Below are positions 33,751 to 43,075 of a DNA stretch of 64,000 bases, in pieces. The stretch lies in contig JAKFER010000051.1 of assembly GCA_036675565.1 (NCBI GenBank), forward strand, positions 29,916 to 93,915. The letters are read 5' to 3'. The DNA is from JACCYQ01 sp036675565. Lineage in GTDB: Bacteria; Bacteroidota; Bacteroidia; Chitinophagales; Chitinophagaceae. The notes beneath the pieces are model-generated. The model searched no databases, was not told where the DNA came from, and worked only from the letters and a program-made list of their open reading frames with translations. Every line of letters starts with the position of its first letter. Positions within the stretch are counted from its first letter, which is position 1. A program made the translations under genes and the position numbers.

Positions 33751-36336
33751 TTAATCCGCCCTTCCTGAAGCCGCATCAATGGTGCGTCCTAAAAAAATAG
33801 CATTCATAAATAATTTGCTGCCTCCAAGCCAGAATCCCCTGAAATTCGGGTTATCGGCAATATTAATCACCCTGCCGCTTCCTACTGTATTAACCAATAC
33901 TGATGCGGTATTCTCCATGGCTTTTTTGTTTTCCGCACTTAACCAACCACTCTGAAGCGGTGATTTGGTATACACAAAAGGAACGGCAAACTGGTTTTTC
34001 CCTTTTTCCATAAAAACACGATTCCCTTTAAATACGCTGATATTTTTATGGGTATAACCGTATGCCAGCGGGTGGGTTAAATCTACTTCAACTCCAAAGA
34101 TGGCTCCGCTTAAACGTTGGGCTCCCGTTAATTGTTCCCTGTCTATGTATTGATATTTGGCCGTGCTGTCTTCACCTGTTTTTGCTCTTTTAAAACTGAC
34201 TTGGCTAATGCCATTTTGCGCAGCCCAGGTTATCGCTTCTTCACATAATATTAATGTGCCGCCAGATTGCACCCAGCTTTTTAGTTTTTCTTTATTGAGT
34301 TCATTGTAATTGCCACCCACCATGATCAGTGTATTATATTTCTGCATATCCACCCTATTAAAACTTCCTTGCTCCAGCATAGAAGGTGGCATATTGAAAC
34401 GTTGATCCAATACATGCCAAACTTCACCCGCATCTAGTGCATTTACACCAGATCCAACGATCATGGCTAAGCGAGGCTGATCAAGATTTATAAAATACCT
34501 GCTGCCCAGGTCACTTCCGGCGGTAACATTACCCGAACTAATACCGTGGATTTTTACACCATATTCTTTTACAACTTTATCTATTAAAGAATACATGGAA
34601 TCATTTGAAATTTTTTGTTCCTGCACAGAAATCAATACCGTACCATAGCCAAATTCTTTATTCATTCCTTTTACAGGTAAACTAAATGGTCTTGATGCAA
34701 CTTTGGTTAATAATCCACCTTGTTGTAATTCGTTCAATGCAGCGGGTGCATAAAAATCACTCCACTCTAACAAGTATGCATAATTGCTTTTTTCAATGGT
34801 GCCTGATACAGAACTCACAGACTGCGCAACTTTTTCACCCAATAAATTTTTATTATAGTTAGATCCTAATTCTGAATATGGAAGACCATAAGCCATAGGC
34901 ATGGTCCATGCTGTGATATCATAAAAAAGACTGTCTTTGTATTCCAGTGTTTTATCAAATATGGCTTTTATCAACCCATTCTGTGGTTGATTAGCTGGTA
35001 CTAAATATGCTTTTCCTTTTTCAAAATCGATGTTGCCAGATGTGGTTTTTATATTTTTAAGTGTATTGCCTAACTCATAAACATTTATTTCATGCCGTTG
35101 AAGCATCTCGATAAATAATTGATTACGGGCTGCATCATTTTCATCTCCAAAAACATAAGCTTTTGTAGAAGAAGCGGCTGCATTCTTTAATGCATTAATA
35201 TAGAAGTCTCTTTGGTATTGCAGAAATTCTTTACGCAGATCCTTTGCACCTTCTATAGTAGATAATGCAGTTACAAACTGGTTACGTATGGTGAACGGAA
35301 AGGTTAATACACCATTGTTTGTTTGTTGTGCATGTCCGCGAGAAGATGCCTGTTCAAATAAAATTCCGATAGCCCCGTTAATATCGGGGTAAGTAGAACC
35401 CTTACCATAATAAAAATCATCATAAGCTTCTTTGGTAAAATACAGTGAGCCGATCTCATCAAGATTTGCAGCATGGTAACGGCCAAGCTTAGCCGTAAGT
35501 TCCTGGTTCATTGGCGGTGTTAATGGATTAACCCTTGATGGAACACCAGGTTGAAAAAAGAAAGTAGAATTGCTACCCTGCTCATGGTGATCTGTAAGGA
35601 TATTTGGTTTCCATTTATGAAACCATGCAAGCCTGTTTTGACTTTCAGGATGAACAGCCGGCAGCCAATCGCGGTTAAGGTCGAACCAGTAATGATTATA
35701 CCTGCCCCCGGGCCACACTTCACTAAACTCACGGGATGAGGGATCCGTTACCAGATTTTTTGATTTGTGCTGATTGACCCAGGTAGAAAATCTTTGTAAT
35801 CCATCGGGATTAAATGATGGATCAAAAAGTATAATGGTGTTATCCAGCATTTCTTCAATTTGTTTTCCTTGTGCAGCAGCCAGGTAGTAAGCACTCAATA
35901 ATGATGCATTTGAACCACTGGCTTCATTGCCGTGTATAGAATGCCCGATGTAGACCACGATGGGCATATCATCAATATTTACATTGGCCGATTGTGCAGG
36001 ATCACTCAATAACAAATGTTTTTGGCGAATCTGCTCCAGGTTATCATGATTTTTTTTACTGGTGATAATGAGCAATACCTGTGGACGTTTTTCATAGGTA
36101 AATCCAATGGTTTCCATTTTAACTCTGTCCGGTTTAGCTTCTGCAATAGCTTTCATGTAATTCACCAATCTGTCATGTGTAACATGATATTCACCTACTT
36201 CATGATGGATAATATCTTTAGGTTTTGGGATAGAAGGATCGTATGAAATCTTTTGCGGAAGATAATAACTCAGATCCTGGGCAAATGTGGTATTCACAAT
36301 CAGTAAAAGACAAAGGGCAAATACAAGTCTCATCAT
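33751..36336 (-). CDS. Secreted M14-family zinc carboxypeptidase with C-terminal glutamine-amidotransferase-like domain
   Basis: An 861-residue exported metallopeptidase. A signal peptide covers 1-19. The M14 domain (about 45-380) carries the zinc pair His135/Glu138 in IHGNEAS, Arg222 in FDLNRDW, a third zinc His at about 250 in TDHHEQGS, and a candidate catalytic Glu328 in GILFEQAS. The C-terminal half holds a GATase1-like fold (about 610-720, with IMVGGNYNEL and SGGTLILCEEA) and a beta tail. It probably trims peptides in the periplasm or at the surface as part of the protein-degrading lifestyle. A second M14 gene lies at 57.6 kb. No T9SS C-terminal domain is seen. Confidence 0.85.
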   Translation of the reverse strand: MMRLVFALCLLLIVNTTFAQDLSYYLPQKISYDPSIPKPKDIIHHEVGEYHVTHDRLVNYMKAIAEAKPDRVKMETIGFTYEKRPQVLLIITSKKNHDNLEQIRQKHLLLSDPAQSANVNIDDMPIVVYIGHSIHGNEASGSNASLLSAYYLAAAQGKQIEEMLDNTIILFDPSFNPDGLQRFSTWVNQHKSKNLVTDPSSREFSEVWPGGRYNHYWFDLNRDWLPAVHPESQNRLAWFHKWKPNILTDHHEQGSNSTFFFQPGVPSRVNPLTPPMNQELTAKLGRYHAANLDEIGSLYFTKEAYDDFYYGKGSTYPDINGAIGILFEQASSRGHAQQTNNGVLTFPFTIRNQFVTALSTIEGAKDLRKEFLQYQRDFYINALKNAAASSTKAYVFGDENDAARNQLFIEMLQRHEINVYELGNTLKNIKTTSGNIDFEKGKAYLVPANQPQNGLIKAIFDKTLEYKDSLFYDITAWTMPMAYGLPYSELGSNYNKNLLGEKVAQSVSSVSGTIEKSNYAYLLEWSDFYAPAALNELQQGGLLTKVASRPFSLPVKGMNKEFGYGTVLISVQEQKISNDSMYSLIDKVVKEYGVKIHGISSGNVTAGSDLGSRYFINLDQPRLAMIVGSGVNALDAGEVWHVLDQRFNMPPSMLEQGSFNRVDMQKYNTLIMVGGNYNELNKEKLKSWVQSGGTLILCEEAITWAAQNGISQVSFKRAKTGEDSTAKYQYIDREQLTGAQRLSGAIFGVEVDLTHPLAYGYTHKNISVFKGNRVFMEKGKNQFAVPFVYTKSPLQSGWLSAENKKAMENTASVLVNTVGSGRVINIADNPNFRGFWLGGSKLFMNAIFLGRTIDAASGRAD

Positions 36337-36874
36337 AAAGTATTTTTTTAAAAATTGGAAATTAATGCCTTTCGTTCAAATGGAGCATACTCAACTATAA
36401 ATATCCTGGATTTGTTTCACAACGTACCTTAATTGGTTGTTCCGAAGTATATTTTAAAAAAAGAGGGACTGAATTAATATGAATTTTATAAATTAACTGA
36501 TCCTTTTCCTTGCAGATGGAAGTGCGGGAGGGACATAGGTGTTATTGAAAATACACTTTATTGAATTATAGAATAATTTATATACTACACTATTTTGAAA
36601 GATTTGAACTCTTTAAGCTGATAGGGAAGCTTTAGAAATAATACCTTTAGTAAAAGAACTGCCCCCCATCTAATTCTAAATCGGAACTCATACATAGATG
36701 ATGAAATTTGTAAGATAAGAAAAGTAGACTACCCTAATAAGCAGATAACCACCCTTTTAAAATTGCCAACTACTCAAAGAAGCTAAACACATTAGTAAGC
36801 AGGTAATAAATTTCGGAAAAGTAAAATTTCAATTAGTGTAAATATGACCAGCTTATTTTTATACAGGGAATTTT
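36337..36874. other. 538-nt noncoding gap, no gene recognised
   Basis: This AT-rich stretch separates the divergent M14 peptidase and histidine kinase genes. I find no coding frame of plausible length, no tRNA, no hairpin terminator and no clear TAnnTTTG element. It must hold the promoters of both neighbours. It could be decayed coding sequence, but no frame shows residual similarity that I can recognise. Confidence 0.5.
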
Positions 36875-38983
36875 ATGTTTAAATATATCCCGATAATCGT
36901 TATTGGATTCCTGTGGAATAATATAATCCAGGCCCAACTTATTGATAGCCTTAAAAAAGTATTACCAACCTTAAAAGATACTACCAGAATTGATTGCCTA
37001 CATGAATTAAGCATTCAGTATTTATTTAAATCAGATGAAGATTCCGCATTATATTTTGCAAACCTGGCTTATAAAGAATCTAAAAAAATAATTTATATAA
37101 ACGGAATTGCGAAATCATTTGGCCCTAGAGCCGCTGCAAGAAATCATTTTCACAACGACTTTCCTGGCATGGAAAAACTTGCCCTGGAATCACTTAAATG
37201 GTATAGTCGTACTAATAATAAAAAAGGCATAGAAGTAGCATATTGGCAAGTTGGAGCTGCATACTATTCACAAGGGAAATTTGACAATGCATTGCTTTAT
37301 CTGAAACTTTCCTATGAAATAGCCAGGAAAGAAGCACCTCATTTTACGATGAATGCCCTGGAAATGATGACTGATGTTTATCGGGAAAGAGGGGAATATG
37401 TGAAACTTTTAGAAACGCAACAAAAGATCATCAAAAATGAACGGGATAATGGAGGAACCAAATACTATACTATTCATGAATTGTGGGTTATGGGCTTAAT
37501 GTATATGTTATTGGAAGAATACTCAACAGCATTACCTTTCTGGCGTCAGCTATTTTTAATAGAAAGTGAAAATCGATTTATAACTACATGGAACTTGGTA
37601 GAATATGCAGAACTGCTAACCAAATCCGGACAGATGGATTCCGCATTATACTATTATAATCAATTTGATTCCACAAATGCCAATATCAAAGACTTGCGAT
37701 TTTACCTGGTTAGCAAGGGTGAATATTATATGGCTAAAAAAGAATACAATAAAGCTTTACCCAATTTTCAAAAGGGATTAATTCTCCACCTGCAATTAAA
37801 AGATCTTAACCAGGCCAAAAGAACATTGCTCGATATTGCCAAATATTATGAAGTAATAAATAATAATGATTCTGCGATCAATTATGCATCACAAGGTTTA
37901 AGTATTGCCATACAAACACAAAGCAAACCATATATCCGAGATGGATATAGAATACTATATTCTACATACAATCGAATGAAACAAACAGATAGCGCCTATT
38001 ATTATTTTCATAATTATATTGACATGAAGGAAGCGGTTATGAATGCACAAACAAGGGGCAAACTGGCTGCTTATAAATACGAACATCAATTAACATTATT
38101 CGATAAAGAAAAAGAATTGAATGCTGCAAGACTACAAAGAGAATCACTATTAAAGAATATTCTTATCGCTGGTGTTTTGGCAACTCTATTATTAGGGGTT
38201 TTTGTTTTCAGGAATATCATTTTGAAAAGGAAAACGGAAAAAAATAAAAGAGTAATTGCAGAAAATGAATTGCAATTACAAAAATTGGCATACGAAAAAT
38301 CAAAGGCAGAATTACAGAAGCAAGCCTCTGAACTTGAAATGCAGGCGTTGCGTGCACAAATGAACCCTCATTTTATATTTAATTCCCTTAATTCAATCAA
38401 CAGGTTTATTCTTCAAAACAACAAAGAACAAGCTGCGGAATACCTTACCAAATTTTCCAAATTGGTACGCATGATCCTGCAAAACTCGCAGGCAGCATTG
38501 ATAACATTAGAGAGTGAACTTGAATCCCTGGAATTATATCTTGATCTTGAAGCTTTGCGATTTAATAATCATTTCACTTATACAGTGAAATTATCCAGTG
38601 ATATAGATGCCGAAATAATGAAGGTTCCTCCATTAATTATTCAACCTTATGTAGAAAATGCTATATGGCATGGTTTAATGCATAAAGAAGAAAAAGGACA
38701 TTTGGATATTGCAATAAATATGTCTTATAATTTTCTTTTAATAAAAATAACGGATGATGGTATTGGTCGTAAACAAGCAGCTGCACAAAACAGTAAATAC
38801 GCCACCAAACATAAATCAGTTGGGTTAAAAATAACCGCTGAACGCATTGCGAAGATCCAGGGCTTAACAGTAAACGAATCCCCTGTTACCATTAAAGATC
38901 TTATATATGCTGATGGAAGTGCTGCAGGTACAGAAGTAATCATTAAAATACCTTGTGTTTATGATAAAAGCGATTTTGATTGA
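36875..38983 (+). CDS. LytS/YehU-type sensor histidine kinase with TPR sensor region
   Basis: A 702-residue sensor. A signal or anchor sequence covers 1-20. Tetratricopeptide-like repeats span about 30-400 (for example YWQVGAAYYSQGKFDNALLYLKLSYEIA), presumably periplasmic. A transmembrane helix lies near 428-448, then a coiled-coil (450-490). A His_kinase domain has phospho-acceptor His499 in MNPHFIFNSLNS, followed by a HATPase with IQPYVENAIWHG and DDGIGR. The 3' end overlaps the LytTR regulator gene by 23 nt, so the two are translationally coupled. The ligand is unknown. Likely targets are the haloperoxidase-like and PKD lipoprotein genes just downstream, by inference from position only. 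Confidence 0.88.
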   Translation: MFKYIPIIVIGFLWNNIIQAQLIDSLKKVLPTLKDTTRIDCLHELSIQYLFKSDEDSALYFANLAYKESKKIIYINGIAKSFGPRAAARNHFHNDFPGMEKLALESLKWYSRTNNKKGIEVAYWQVGAAYYSQGKFDNALLYLKLSYEIARKEAPHFTMNALEMMTDVYRERGEYVKLLETQQKIIKNERDNGGTKYYTIHELWVMGLMYMLLEEYSTALPFWRQLFLIESENRFITTWNLVEYAELLTKSGQMDSALYYYNQFDSTNANIKDLRFYLVSKGEYYMAKKEYNKALPNFQKGLILHLQLKDLNQAKRTLLDIAKYYEVINNNDSAINYASQGLSIAIQTQSKPYIRDGYRILYSTYNRMKQTDSAYYYFHNYIDMKEAVMNAQTRGKLAAYKYEHQLTLFDKEKELNAARLQRESLLKNILIAGVLATLLLGVFVFRNIILKRKTEKNKRVIAENELQLQKLAYEKSKAELQKQASELEMQALRAQMNPHFIFNSLNSINRFILQNNKEQAAEYLTKFSKLVRMILQNSQAALITLESELESLELYLDLEALRFNNHFTYTVKLSSDIDAEIMKVPPLIIQPYVENAIWHGLMHKEEKGHLDIAINMSYNFLLIKITDDGIGRKQAAAQNSKYATKHKSVGLKITAERIAKIQGLTVNESPVTIKDLIYADGSAAGTEVIIKIPCVYDKSDFD

Positions 38984-39701
38984 TGATGAGGTTCATTGCC
39001 TTGACACACTTAATATAATTCTGCATGATCACTGCCCGGAAGTGCAGGTAATGCAACAATGCCTATCGGCAAAACAAGGTCTTACAGCTATTGAAAAACA
39101 CCAACCATCACTTGTATTTTTGGACATTGAAATGCCTACAATGAATGGCTTTGACATGCTGGAACATTTTAATGAAATTCCATTCTCTGTTATTTTTACC
39201 ACAAGCTATGATCAATATGCCATTAAAGCAATCCGTTTCAGTGCACTGGATTATTTATTAAAACCGATTGATCCCAAAGAGCTTGTTGTTGCAGTACGAA
39301 AAGTTCAATCATTAAAACACCTACCCTCAGCAGAACATTTCCAGATGTTGATGAACCAGGTAAAACATAATGAAACGGGTTTTCATAAAATTGCAATACC
39401 TACTGCTGAGGGTTTTGAACTAATTCCCTCCGACCAATTAATTCGATGCGAAGCCAATGATAATTATACTCATCTCTTCTTAAAAAATAAAACGAAGATC
39501 ACTGCATGCAGAACTTTAAAAGAAGTGGAATTGCAGGTTCAGGATTTTCCCTTTTTTCTTCGTGTTCACCATTCATTTATTGTCAATCTGAATGAAGTAA
39601 CAAAATATGTTCGGGGAGAAGGTGGTTATCTTATTATGAGTGATGGCTCTACAGTCAATGTTTCCCGCAGCCGCAAAGAATCTTTGATGAAATGGTTTTG
39701 A
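38961..39701 (+). CDS. LytTR-family DNA-binding response regulator
   Basis: A regulator of about 246 residues. The receiver domain (1-115) has the acidic pair in LIDDE, phospho-acceptor Asp55 in VFLDIEMP, and Lys in LLKPID. A LytTR DNA-binding domain (about 143-245) carries RCEANDNYTHLFL, RTLKEVE, FLRVHHSFIVNL and VNVSRSRKE. The ATG at 38961 gives the family-typical MIKAILIDDE; an ATG two codons earlier (38955) is also possible. It is coupled to the preceding kinase gene. It probably binds paired direct repeats in target promoters, which I could not identify. Confidence 0.92.
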   Translation: MIKAILIDDEVHCLDTLNIILHDHCPEVQVMQQCLSAKQGLTAIEKHQPSLVFLDIEMPTMNGFDMLEHFNEIPFSVIFTTSYDQYAIKAIRFSALDYLLKPIDPKELVVAVRKVQSLKHLPSAEHFQMLMNQVKHNETGFHKIAIPTAEGFELIPSDQLIRCEANDNYTHLFLKNKTKITACRTLKEVELQVQDFPFFLRVHHSFIVNLNEVTKYVRGEGGYLIMSDGSTVNVSRSRKESLMKWF

Positions 39702-39903
39702 TGCATTTCCGCAAGTGGCAAGTAATTTTTAAATTCTATTGATAATAATTTTCTCGAATTATTACAACATTACGTTAATGGCAATCTTATTTGCTTTGAT
39801 TGCTTCTCCATGCCGCCAGATACTCATTTGTGCTTTTAATGGCTTACGAATTAATTTAAATTTTACCTGAATATAAATTCCATAAACCATTAATAATTAT
39901 TTT

Positions 39904-41271
39904 ATGAGAAAGAAAATTCTCTACGCAAGTTTAGTCTTTACTTCAATCTCCATTTTTAATTTTTCTTGTCAGAAGGACTCTACGCAAATATTAGAAAATG
40001 AATTAAGCGTTGTGTCTAAAAACAATAATAATGGACATGGCCATTTAAAACAAGCTAAAACATTTGGTTCAGACCTGGTTATTAAATGGCTGGACATGCA
40101 ACTTGACATGTTGCGTGTACCGCTTGCACCCGGAACAGGTTCTCAGGGATCCGACAGATCACAATCCTATTGTGGAATTGCAACATACGAAGCCGTTGTA
40201 AATGGTATGCCCGGATACCAATCATTATATGGCCAACTGACAGATTTTCCTGAGATGCCAAAAACTGAACCGGGGAAAGCTTACCATTGGGCAGCAAGTG
40301 CCAATGCGGCATTGGCTGAAATGAATAGAAAACTTTTTCCAACAACTTCTGATGTTAATAAAACCAATATCAATAACCTCGAAAACAATTTACAATCCAC
40401 ATTTGCCGGAGAAGTGACAAACGAAACTTTACAACGTTCAATAGCATTTGGAAAAGAAGTTGCAACAAGAGTTTTAGCATGGGCAGCTACAGATGGATCG
40501 ACAAATATAAATGCACCTTATGTTCCACTAGTTGGCCCTGGCCTTTGGGTGCCTACTTCATCAAATCCACCCATTAATCCTTATGCCAGCCAGCGGAGAT
40601 TGTTGGTACCAGGTGTAGCAAATGGTACGGCTCTTGAGCCGCCACCAATGTACTCTAATATTGCTGGTTCTGCATTTTGGGAAATGGCAAAAGATGTGTA
40701 TGAAAAATCGCTGGTATTAACTCCTGATCAAACTGCCATTGCAATTTACAACCGGGATGCGCCAGGATATCCTGGAGGCGGACATTTTGTATCTGTGCTG
40801 TCCCAGGTAATTACTAAGGCGCAACCAGCACTTGATGTTGCCGCATTAGCTTATGTAAAAGTGGGCCTTGTTCAAAATGATGCCGGTTTAATTTGTTTTA
40901 TCAATAAATATAATTACAAACTTTTACGGCCTATTACCTATATCCGCAATGAGATGGGACACAGCGACTGGTCGCCACTGATACCCACACCTAACCATCC
41001 TGAGTTCCCGGCTGCGCATGCTGTAATTAGTGCGGCTGTGGCAGAGATGCTTACCGATGTGTTTGGTGCAAATTTTAAATTCAGCTTACATACTTATGAT
41101 TATCTGGGTATGCCTGCCCGCAATTTTAATTCATTTTATGAAATGTCAAAGGAAATGGGAGATAGCAGGGTTTATGCTGGCATTCACTACCAGGCATCCG
41201 TTGATAAAGGAAACAAAATGGGTAAGAAAGTGGGAGCGAATATTTTGAATACTGTAAAGTTTCATAAATAA
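39904..41271 (+). CDS. Vanadium-dependent haloperoxidase-like (PAP2-superfamily) lipoprotein
   Basis: A 455-residue exported lipoprotein, with lipobox cysteine Cys22 after IFNFS. The PAP2/vanadium haloperoxidase core lies in the C-terminal third. It shows K335-x6-R342-P343 in KYNYKLLRP, P369-A-A-H372 in place of the usual PSGH, and S421-R422-x5-H428 with Asp434. All vanadate or phosphate ligands (Lys, two Arg, two His) are present, but the Ser-Gly of motif two is Ala-Ala. Proteins of this kind are called vanadium-dependent haloperoxidases or acid phosphatases; which activity holds cannot be decided. It pairs with a PKD lipoprotein 22 nt downstream and follows a two-component system by 202 nt. 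Confidence 0.83.
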   Translation: MRKKILYASLVFTSISIFNFSCQKDSTQILENELSVVSKNNNNGHGHLKQAKTFGSDLVIKWLDMQLDMLRVPLAPGTGSQGSDRSQSYCGIATYEAVVNGMPGYQSLYGQLTDFPEMPKTEPGKAYHWAASANAALAEMNRKLFPTTSDVNKTNINNLENNLQSTFAGEVTNETLQRSIAFGKEVATRVLAWAATDGSTNINAPYVPLVGPGLWVPTSSNPPINPYASQRRLLVPGVANGTALEPPPMYSNIAGSAFWEMAKDVYEKSLVLTPDQTAIAIYNRDAPGYPGGGHFVSVLSQVITKAQPALDVAALAYVKVGLVQNDAGLICFINKYNYKLLRPITYIRNEMGHSDWSPLIPTPNHPEFPAAHAVISAAVAEMLTDVFGANFKFSLHTYDYLGMPARNFNSFYEMSKEMGDSRVYAGIHYQASVDKGNKMGKKVGANILNTVKFHK

Positions 41272-41293
41272 ATAAAAGTTTAAATAGTAAAAA

Positions 41294-42541
41294 ATGAAAC
41301 AGGGTAACATACTTCTTTGCTTTGTATTATTCAGTATGATTCATTCTTCATGTCAAAAAGAATACTCTTGCGAAAATTGCATTGAAGTAAATATTCCACC
41401 AATTGCAGATGCAGGGCCAGACCAAATAATTACTTTACCAACAGACAGTGTTTCACTGGATGGCAATTCTTCCAGCGATGCTGATGGCAGCATAACCAGT
41501 TATGCCTGGAGAAAAATTACTGGCCCTGCATCTTCTATAATCACTGACCCATCTGCTGCAAAAACATCCGTTAAAAATCTTATAACAGGTTTATACAATG
41601 TTGAATTAAAAGTAACAGATGATGGCGGATTAACAGCAACAGATACCATGCAGATTCTTGTTAACGATCCGTCCCAACCCAACCAACCCCCGGTAGCCAT
41701 TGCCGGCAATGATCAAAATATCACATTACCAGATAATTTCGCATTGCTCGATGGCAGTACATCTTATGATCCGGATAATAATATTATCGCTTATGCATGG
41801 ACGAAAATTTCAGGTCCTTCTTCAATTAATATTTCAAATGTTGATTCGTCTCAAACCCATGTAACAACGCTTGTAGAGGGAGTTTACCAGCTTGAGTTGA
41901 AAGTGACTGATGCCGGGGGATTGTTTTCAACGGATACGGTTTGGGTAACAGTGAACACTTTACCTGTTCAGCCACCAGTTGAATATGTTGAGCCGGACAT
42001 TCTACTTACTTTACCATTGGATTCGGTGATTATTTGGGGCACATTTGATGCTTGGTGGTCGCCGGTATTTTATGATTGGACACAAATTTCTGGACCATCA
42101 GTTGTTGATATAAATGTTAATCCGGGATTTCAATTATTTGCCAGGCAACTTGTTCAGGGCACCTATTCTTTCCAAATAAAAAACAATACAATTGTTGATA
42201 CAATCAACGTGTTAGTGATCAATGATCAGCAGGATCCAAATACAATCACCTTTAAAAATTTGAAATGGGTTCTTGCTGATGAATATGGTATAGGATTTAC
42301 AGATCTTTCTCTTCGATTTTCCCCTCAACCTTGTTTATTTATTATGCCTGGGTACCAACTACGTCCATTAGAAGTATACCTGCAACTTGATCCTGCATCT
42401 CAATGGTTCAAGGTGCCTTCTGTACAATCAGGTGCTCAATATGGGTACGATTCATCAAGCAATGGTTTATGGATAATGCGCTTACCAGTTGACAATTTAT
42501 GGGATGGAAAAAAATCGAGTATTAAGGTAAAGTTGTTATGA
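41294..42541 (+). CDS. Surface lipoprotein with three PKD/REJ-like Ig domains
   Basis: A 415-residue lipoprotein with acyl-acceptor Cys20 (FSMIHSSC). Three repeats of about 90 residues follow: PPIADAGPDQ to QILVND (36-125), PPVAIAGNDQ to VWVTVN (133-222), and a diverged third one (about 228-310). The first two carry the conserved YAWxKISGP-type core and LKVTDxGGL-xxTDT motifs. The last 90 residues contain no recognisable domain. PKD domains mediate binding or act as spacers on surface proteins. It is co-oriented 22 nt after the haloperoxidase-like gene, so the pair is probably one transcript and may act together on the outer surface. Confidence 0.8.
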   Translation: MKQGNILLCFVLFSMIHSSCQKEYSCENCIEVNIPPIADAGPDQIITLPTDSVSLDGNSSSDADGSITSYAWRKITGPASSIITDPSAAKTSVKNLITGLYNVELKVTDDGGLTATDTMQILVNDPSQPNQPPVAIAGNDQNITLPDNFALLDGSTSYDPDNNIIAYAWTKISGPSSINISNVDSSQTHVTTLVEGVYQLELKVTDAGGLFSTDTVWVTVNTLPVQPPVEYVEPDILLTLPLDSVIIWGTFDAWWSPVFYDWTQISGPSVVDINVNPGFQLFARQLVQGTYSFQIKNNTIVDTINVLVINDQQDPNTITFKNLKWVLADEYGIGFTDLSLRFSPQPCLFIMPGYQLRPLEVYLQLDPASQWFKVPSVQSGAQYGYDSSSNGLWIMRLPVDNLWDGKKSSIKVKLL

Positions 42542-42812
42542 AATAATTGTCCACTTCGAAAATTCGATCCAAGGAAGTTTGGTATAATCAATGAATAAAT
42601 TCGTTCATCCCGAACATCCTGATTATACGTTATTGATCATGCTTATAATTAATATATAAGTATTTTAAAAATTTTCAAAACGTGATTTATACAACTTGCA
42701 TTCAATAGATTATTCTAAAACAATACTTAATCTGAATAAATAGATTTACCAATAATCATTAAACCATTCCTGTATTTTTCACAGCGGTTGTACAAAATAC
42801 AACCGCTTTTTT
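42542..42812 (+). ncRNA. Possible long 3' UTR or small RNA ending in a strong terminator
   Basis: No coding frame is seen, yet a canonical terminator lies 240 nt after the stop of the PKD lipoprotein gene. The stretch contains a 9-bp perfect inverted repeat (GTATAATCA at 42582-42590 with TGATTATAC at 42620-42628) enclosing 29 nt that can form small inner hairpins. This looks like either a structured 3' UTR or an independent small RNA. No TAnnTTTG promoter is visible, which favours a 3' UTR. Confidence 0.35.
42783..42812 (+). terminator. Strong rho-independent terminator
   Basis: The perfect 9-bp stem GCGGTTGTA/TACAACCGC has a five-base loop and six T. It is oriented with the PKD lipoprotein gene but is 240 nt beyond its stop. 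Confidence 0.88.
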
Positions 42813-43075
42813 ATTAAATAATTGTAAGCATTTAATGGTAAAAAAATGATGTTGAAATTTTTTGATCGATATCTGTTTTATTATACTTGAAAAATAAACT
42901 ACCCTGTTATTATACTTTTTCATTTCTCCATTTACTGCTGATAATTGTTAACTGCTCAATGTAGCTGGTTACTACCTGCATCCAGTAATAGTTTTGCTAT
43001 TACAAAGACTATCTCACAAAACTGAATTTAATAACCCGCTGGTGTAATCAGTTACCTGGCACTAAACCTTAAACA
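42813..43075. other. Upstream region of the small secreted protein, with a perfect hairpin
   Basis: This is the second half of the 534-nt gap. It holds no gene. A 7-bp perfect hairpin (GTAATAG, loop TTTTG, CTATTAC) is at 42985-43003, without a T-run. Two related GCTGGT...TTAC-like segments flank it near 42964 and 43037. It probably contains the promoter and a folded leader of the next gene. Confidence 0.4.
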
